Below, in pieces: positions 57,917-64,000 of a stretch of 64,000 nucleotides of DNA (position 1 is the first letter of the stretch; each line of letters starts with the position of its first letter). The stretch comes from Coffea arabica (taxonomy: Eukaryota > Streptophyta > Magnoliopsida > Gentianales > Rubiaceae): the NCBI RefSeq assembly GCF_036785885.1, contig NC_092316.1, positions 49,299,001-49,363,000 of the forward strand, in the 5' to 3' direction. The notes beneath the pieces are model-generated. The model saw nothing but the letters and a program-made list of their open reading frames with translations. It ran no database searches and was not told the DNA's origin. The position numbers and the translations under genes were made by a program.

Positions 57917-60900
57917 CTTGTCCAGATGTTCCAGTAGAAGGAGAAGATTCCTCTACTTCGAGAAAAGTGGTATGCACTTGTTCATAGTCCGTAGAGTCTA
58001 AGAAATACAAGCATTGTTTTGTCCCATTTTCTTTTTGAATCATTCTTTTAGATCTCAATCTTTTGGTAGGTTGTTGAACCTCAAAAGTTTAATTCCATTA
58101 TGAAGACCACGTACCTCTCGTGCATGACCTAGATCTGTTTGATTTTGGTGCAGCTGTTAATGTATTGATCCTGATATAAGGTACTTAATCATTCTATCAT
58201 GTTTATCTGCATTTTACACTCTTCTTTCCATCTCTGATACAAGGTACTTAATCATAGCAGATATATGCTATAATTATCTGCGTATCTGCGTTGTACACCC
58301 TTCTGCATTAGGTTCTTTGTAATTATTCTGGAATCTGTTTGTTCTTTCCTCAATCCTTTATTTTATAATAAATCTGATGTATGCTATGGTTGTTTATTCT
58401 GTTTTTGCCATAGAGCAAAGGAGCATCTGAAAAGGTGGCAGTCTTGAGAGTATGTACCATTTTCTTGTCAATAATTCTTTTATGAATTGGCTATTGTCGA
58501 TTTTTTTGCTTAAACGACTTTTTTATCAGCACCCTTTTGATTTTCATGTTTAGAAGAGATTTTTTTTTTTCAGTTTTTTGTTTCAAAATAGTTCGGACAA
58601 TTTTTGATATTTTTAGGTTCTTTGGGGGTGCTAAGTTGAGAATACTCTAATTATTGTAGACAACTCTTTTATGGGCTTACTTTCAATTTTTCCAGATGTA
58701 TCAGAGCCTTTTTTTCCTCTTTTTTGGAGAACTCTGCTGTTTTTTTTTTTTGGGATGAAAAAAGGAATACTTTTTTATGCTTCTAATTTCCTAATGTGAT
58801 ACTTATGCCTTTCAAAAGGAATACTTTTTTTTTTTGCTTCTAATTTCCTCTCATTTCGTTGATGCTTCTTTCATTGTTGGATCTCATTCTTTTATTCTCA
58901 TTACTTCACTGCTTTTTTTTTTTTAGTACTCTAATATCTAAATTAGGATTTAGGCAATTGATAAAGCTAACTTGGACTGCGAAAATTGTTGGGTAAGTTT
59001 CCAGCATTTGCAAACTTTTTGAGCCTTTCAATGGATTTCTAGCGTAATGTGATTGGCAGAGTAGGATGCTTTTAACCTGTGCTTAGGAATTATTGTTGAT
59101 GATAATACTATTGTATCCGATATTAGATGAGAATACTATTATGTTTACTACAATTTCCATGACTTTTGTGTTGTACTTTAGTTTGTTTTAGATTGTTAAC
59201 CTTCAAATTACTTGACCTTGAGATGAATTTTTTTATGGTACAGCATCTTTTACAATTTCATGAAAATATGTAGTCCAGTAGGTAAAACCAGGGGAGGGGG
59301 GGCATACTTAATATTTCTTCCGTAACATTAGAATTATTTTGTAAATGAGTTTCTGTCTATAAAATCCTCTGTTCAGGAAAAAAAATCATGATTATCCTTT
59401 TCAACTTCTGGAAATGAAATTCTTGTTACTTTAAAGGTAATACATGATTATGAATTATATAATATAATCCCCTTAATTGTAGCCTCCATTCACTACATTC
59501 ATTTGTCGAATTTTGCATCATATTGACATAACACAAAACCTAAAATGTTACCTACATGTCATACAATTATTCTTCTCTAAATTCATTCCTCGTTCTTCGA
59601 TCTTTTTCACCCTTTTCAATTTAACAGCATATAATTTTCCCTTGGTTGGCACCTTATTATCCTCAAACTGTGTGTAGGACGGTTCTTCATCTCCTATTAC
59701 AGTTAGTTAAAGGCACAACAAAGACAGGATTTGAAAAGAAAAAGATGTACTTGAAAAAGCCCTTCTGGAATGCCAGCTCAGCCTCGGAGCCTGAGACTCA
59801 GCCTGAATCTGCAGTGGTGGAACTGGTCAACTCGCTGGACCAGCAAAGACTCCACAGAGAAGTCACACTTGCACTCCGAACCGGACTCAGAGAAGCCCGG
59901 GCGGAGTTCTCATTCCTCCGAGTGAGGGGCCTCCGCAGCATCCTCAAATTCCTCCGATGCGTGGCAGAGTCTGACTCCACCATCAACCTCTTCTCCAGCA
60001 CCCAGTCCATACCTGAACTCCAAGGTAAAGCCCAATTCTTCATTCTTCCTGATATAATTAGGTGCAATTCTGCCAAAAAAAAAAAAGAAAAAGTATTCTT
60101 GGTAGCAAATGTGAATGCAGACTAATGCAGCATTTGGTTTTCTGGATTTATATATTTTTTTAAAAAAATTAGTGGTACCGGTGCTATTCCAACATTCCCT
60201 AAAAGATTTGGAGGATCAGACAGTGACGAATGTGGAACACATATTCAGTGTAGAGGCGATAAAGATTACTAGTCCTTCCATGGATGATGAGGTAGCTCTT
60301 GCCCTGAGAGTTCTTGAAGGCTGCTGTCTCCTCCACCCTCCCAGCACTATTTTAGCCCATCAGCACAATGCCATTCCGGTATATAAATCTTCTTATATAA
60401 GACAATATTTTTCTACTTATCATCATTTTTATCTCCTCGTAATCGTGTGTCAGTTGATTTAGAAACTAGATTTGTCTTCCGAAGGTTATGACATGTAATA
60501 TATGTGATTGAGCTCTACCTTTGCCAACTTGTCTTTCCAATCGAACATAATTAGCTGCAAGATTTTACCAGCTAGGATTTCAGGTTAATTATATTTTGAC
60601 CCCACTACTGCACTTTCTATATAATGCAATTACACCTTGAGTTGTTGGATGCTCCTGTTACGTGGTTTCTAGCTCAGCTACTTTCTATTTCCAACACGGT
60701 CAACTAATTCTGAAACTATGATCTTCATGATTCAGAAATGTTCTTCTTTTGAGTAGTATGTTCTTTGAGCTTTAGGAAAACTTGCCTCTTTATTGTAATT
60801 TGTTATAATTCTAAATCATCTTTAAAAGGTTGAAATCTCGACCTTTAAGCCACTTTTGCAATGTAATTTTTTTTTCCCATACTTTCAGGTTCTAATGAAT

Positions 60901-62261
60901 ATATTGTCAACTCGTGGTGTGCTCGAACAAGGTGCATGTTTAGATGCTCTAATCTCAATAATGCTGGATTCATCAGCCAATCAAATGGTATTTACTTTGC
61001 AATTTGTTGCTCATTCTATCATTGATACAACTTGGAGTAGGCGTGGCTTTGGATAGCCTGAATGTCCTCATTCAGTGAAAGTATCTTGGTAATTAGCCTC
61101 TTTTGAACCTCTTTGCAATAGTTTAGCCCATGGCAAAAAAATTAATCTTTTTCAGTTTAAGGTCTTGCTAAACCTAGAAGTAAATGATAGTGTGCGGGGA
61201 AAATTGAGCTCCACTACCAGGTGCACTGTGCTTTCCCTTGTCCACAAGTACTGTTGCTATACTAGGAAAAACTATTTGCTGCAGCCTGATGGAGAGGACC
61301 GGAGAGGGGATTGTTGTTGTTACGAGGGAAAAGCTTCTTTAGCTGCTGGACTTCTAGCCTTAACAAAGTGCAAATCCACTTAATTCTCCTTTCCTTTTCT
61401 ACATATAGTTGCTTTCTAGTAGATTATGAAATCCAGAACTTATCGCCTCTCTGATCCTGAATAAATAAGTACTACTTTTGTTCTGTTCATATGCTTACGT
61501 GACACATTTTTGGTGAATTATATACCAGGATTTTGAGAGGTGCAATGGGATCGAGGAAGTTGCTGTACTGATACGAGATCAACAAATAGATGAAATTCTA
61601 AGGTACCTCTTTAAGTTGGACCTCAGTAGCGTGCATGCTTGTGTAATCTTCACCAGCATGATCTTCAATATTCAAGTTGATATTCCTCTTTGCATGACAA
61701 CAACAATGGATTGTATTTGTTGGTTGGTAATAAGAATAAGAAAAGTTTAGAAACTTTGGTACGACTTAGAAACTTTTTGCCCTGGTTATGACATCTTTTT
61801 CCACTCAGACTCATGTTGTTTTTATATGAAGACGACTTGTTAAAATTGGGATGTAGCTTTCATCTCTTTTTTTCTTACCTCTCTTTTTCTAATCCCCCCT
61901 TCACTTAGGAATCGGACCTACTGACATGGTAATTTAGTGACTGCCATACCAAAGTTGACAGAAATTGCTCTGTGCCAACTTGATTTCCTTTGTTTCGTTC
62001 TTTAGATGTATGTGAGCTTTTCTTTCTTTGGCTAGGCTGAAATGTGGAGAGTTCCTGTTGCTTCTTATTGGACATGTAGATGGGAGAGATAAGCCTCCCA
62101 TGGCAAGCATACACGAAGACGTAAGGCGATTTCTTGGGGAAAAATCCGCCTCATTGATATGGGCCGCTAGTCAGTTTGGCTCAACCCTTGATCCAGAGGA
62201 GAGATTGACAACTTTGCACATTCTAGCTCGCAGGGTGCTGGAGTCTATTGATCTTTATTGA
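57913..62261 (+). CDS. Cdc14/SIN-component-like protein (helical, armadillo-like), eight coding exons
   Basis: Predicted coding exons are 57913-57969, 58414-58449, 58954-58992, 59703-60024, 60173-60378, 60889-60987, 61529-61602 and 62036-62261. All introns are GT-AG and phases are consistent, giving 352 aa. From 59742 on the protein reads MYLKKPFW…, VVELVNSLDQQRLHREVTLA, …FSFLRVRGLRSILKFLR…, LRVLEGCCLLHPPSTILAH, VLMNILSTRGVLEQGACLDA, LKCGEFLLLLIGHVDG and LIWAASQFGSTLDPEERLTT, ending RRVLESIDLY. From memory this matches plant proteins annotated as cell division control protein 14, SIN component. In fission yeast that protein binds the Sid1 kinase of the septation network; the plant role is not established. 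The last five exons are secure. The first three (44 residues, TCPDVPVEGEDSS… to NCW) are inferred from open phase-0 splice sites; otherwise translation would start at 59742 and give 295 aa. Confidence 0.8.
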
Positions 62262-62454
62262 AGCAATTACGGGCTGTTTTCAGATGTATCTTTAGCACAG
62301 TAAGACACGTCACTAAGGTCAAGCTTGGTATGCACTGTTAGTGTAAAAATGCAGCGTGTAGAGATTGATGGTGCTGTAAGTTTTGGTGAAAGTTACACAT
62401 ACAGCAGTTACTAATTTATTAATCTTGTGCCAAACTCACGTTATTAAGCTAAGA
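62262..62454 (+). other. 3' UTR / downstream region of the Cdc14-like gene
   Basis: Non-coding sequence following the TGA at 62259-62261. No clear polyadenylation signal stands out. Confidence 0.4.
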
Positions 62455-63060
62455 ATGCGTGAATTTCATTTTTGTGTTCAATCCACCCGCATCCTGGGGA
62501 CCTGGACTTTTATGCATTTGTCTATCAGTTATTTAACTGTCTGGTTCATGCAAGATCACTCCATCTGCCTGTTGAAGCATATAAAATTGCCAACATAACG
62601 TGGTTTTGTGTATTATTTGGCTTCAAATCATTGACTTTGCTTGATGCTAGTTCTCCAATCATGATATTTCCAGCACTCCAGATTACTACGGTTGGCTCCA
62701 TTGGCATCTTCCGATTGACATCACATGCCTCATCAAGCCTCCCTGCTCGGCTCAGAAAGGTCAACTAAGCAAGTTTAGAGCTTTAGTGTGGGAAGCACAT
62801 CAATCATAGTATGGTATCATGCTATAGAACTCTCGTCCTGCTTCAACTGATCCTAAATGGATGCACGAAGAAAGAGCAGACAGGAATGTATAGCATCTGG
62901 CTGAGTACCCCATTAACAAGCTATCTGCGGAAGAAGGCAATTCCTTCTTCATGAGTAGCATGGCAATTCCTCATGCTAGAACGAGCAACATCTTCTTACC
63001 TAGCTCTTTCAGTCCACCAGGATCGAGCGGATGGCACAAGATTCTTTCGAGCAGGTAAAA
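62455..63060 (-). pseudogene. PPR protein pseudogene (PLS type, E/E+ end)
   Basis: Reading the minus strand leftward from about 63060, broken frames give recognisable PPR text. First EEGIAFFR…LVNGV (about 62920-62960), then a segment resembling GSVEAGREFYSM (about 62830). The frame at 62764-62546 follows: LSRAGRLDEACDVNRKMPME, PTVVIWS with the usual LLGACR phrase missing, then NIMIGELASSKVNDLKPNNT and YASTGRWSDLA. Last is PGCGWIEHKNEI (about 62463-62500), the E/E+ motif end. Several frameshifts and a small deletion make it non-functional. PPR proteins bind organelle RNA, and this subclass often acts in RNA editing. Only the C-terminal part is present, between the Cdc14-like gene and the Mpo1-like gene. 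Confidence 0.82.
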
Positions 63061-63440
63061 TAGGAACAGAGGACTCCAACAGTGAGTCCTAGGCAGAAAA
63101 TGAACCAAGTGCCATTCGAAAAGAAAGAATATAACATCAAGTACAACTTAATCATTCAAATTTGTATCTTGGGAGGAGGTTTCAAATTGTTTCCCACCCA
63201 AAAAAAGGGGGACAATGAAAAGAAAATCCACAAGTAAGAAACACACGAGCATTGGCTAATTTCTCTTTAAGTACATCAGTTCCAAAACACAAATCCAATG
63301 ACCAGAACTTTACACCACGAAGATAAGATGATGGTGAGAATTATGCAAACAGTTGAATCTTGACCGTAGAAGCTTGTGTTTCATGTTGCTTACAGACATT
63401 AGAACCTTCAACGATTTGGTTCGACACGATATTACAGATA

Positions 63441-63862
63441 TTAATATACTTTCTTCTGTTTCTTGTCCTGCCATTCTTTGATTTCTGAATCTATCCTTGT
63501 CTTCACACGAGCATGGAAACCAGGATATGGTTCATAGCCAAAGAAAGAGAGAGCCTATGAATTTCCAACAAATGAGAGTAATGCATCAGCCAAACCATTC
63601 AAGTATTGAAACATTTCTAGAATTTCCGGAAGTAATAAATTCACCTCAAACAATACAAAGAAAGGTGCCATGAGGAATGCTTGAGTGAGGTTGTCCAATA
63701 GAGCAGGCGCTCGATTCTACAAAATCACAAAGCTTAAACATAACTAAAAAAGAAAACAATTGCACAATTGGTGATGCATCAAATCATATGATGGTTCACC
63801 TCAAAAACTCCATGGCCAATGAACTGTCCGGTCCAACAAAATAACTGAGCTGCCAAAACAAC
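63441..63862 (-). CDS. Mpo1-like (DUF962) membrane protein, C-terminal exons, 5' part outside the window
   Basis: Three exons are visible on the minus strand. 63862-63800 reads VVLAAQLFCWTGQFIGHGVFE, 63716-63645 reads NRAPALLDNLTQAFLMAPFF… and 63555-63441 reads …FGYEPYPGFHARVKTRIDSE…QKKVY, stop at 63443-63441. The GHGVFE…R-PAL motif, the hydrophobic AFLMAPFFVLFE segment and the GYEPYPGFHA box are diagnostic of the DUF962/Mpo1-like family. In yeast Mpo1 is an ER-membrane, Fe(II)-dependent dioxygenase that removes one carbon from 2-hydroxy fatty acids in phytosphingosine breakdown. The first two junctions are clean. The last exon, as spliced at its only evident acceptor (63556), is one base out of phase with the previous exon. 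Earlier exons lie beyond 64000. Confidence 0.85.
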
Positions 63863-64000
63863 CTGATAATATGTTTAATGAGATTAGAATCAATATCAAT
63901 CACTTAGAAGACTGCTAAAATATATGATGACTATTAAACTATCATTAAGATCCTCAAACTGTCAAGTGTTAATTTGTAAAGCTTCAATTAGAACCTTGAA

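Noticed and set aside
59798..60076. 92-codon minus-strand open frame
   Set aside because: It is the antisense shadow of a conserved Cdc14-like exon.
1..64000. A new multi-gene system or gene cluster
   Set aside because: The few genes are unrelated housekeeping or regulatory genes separated by repeats; nothing links them functionally beyond position.

Overview
The window is nuclear DNA of a flowering plant, almost certainly a eudicot. It is AT-rich, has long non-coding stretches, genes with GT-AG introns, nested LTR retrotransposons, a plant-type LINE relic, a likely Helitron end and many MITEs. No bacterial, organellar or viral replicon is seen, and no rRNA, tRNA or CRISPR array. The species cannot be named from the sequence.

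Four gene-level loci can be supported. (1) A NAC transcription factor of the NAC100/ORE1/CUC type is on the minus strand at 37500-38846, with three exons, 371 aa and a miR164-like site in its last exon. (2) A multi-exon plus-strand gene at about 56.5-62.3 kb encodes a helical protein resembling the plant Cdc14/SIN-component family. (3) A broken PPR gene of the E/E+ class lies on the minus strand at about 62.45-63.06 kb. (4) The last exons of an Mpo1-like (DUF962) membrane protein lie on the minus strand at 63441-63862; its 5' part is beyond the window.

The left third is mobile-element territory. A complete but broken Ty3/gypsy chromovirus (1737-6998, minus) has 298-bp LTRs, a 5-bp target duplication (AATTA), a Met-type primer site, a polypurine tract and a chromodomain after its integrase. 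A Helitron-like 3' terminus follows at 7851, with RPA-like remnants to about 9.35 kb and a 3 x 200-bp tandem array at 10629-11228. Then comes a 7.5-kb non-autonomous LTR element (11360-18886, target duplication GAAGG) with a tRNA-Asp primer site, a degenerate gag-like frame and a 3' LTR that has lost about 426 bp. A 5'-truncated LINE lies at 19920-21565.

The middle (22-37 kb) is gene-free. It holds well-delimited MITEs: MULE-like at 25832-26615 and 26903-27876, hAT-like at 31972-32999, Stowaway at 33467-33816 and a long-TIR element at 35523-36100. It also holds a probable solo LTR and several local tandem duplications. From 39 to 56 kb there is mostly unique-looking non-coding DNA with small MITEs, an RNase H-like pseudogene (52124-52576) and a (TA)n microsatellite. 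The genes are neighbours by position only; nothing shows that they act together. No new multi-gene system was found. The best leads are the altered miR164 site, the small 5' exons and possible alternative exon of the Cdc14-like gene, and the MITE that has an unoccupied copy of its target next to it.
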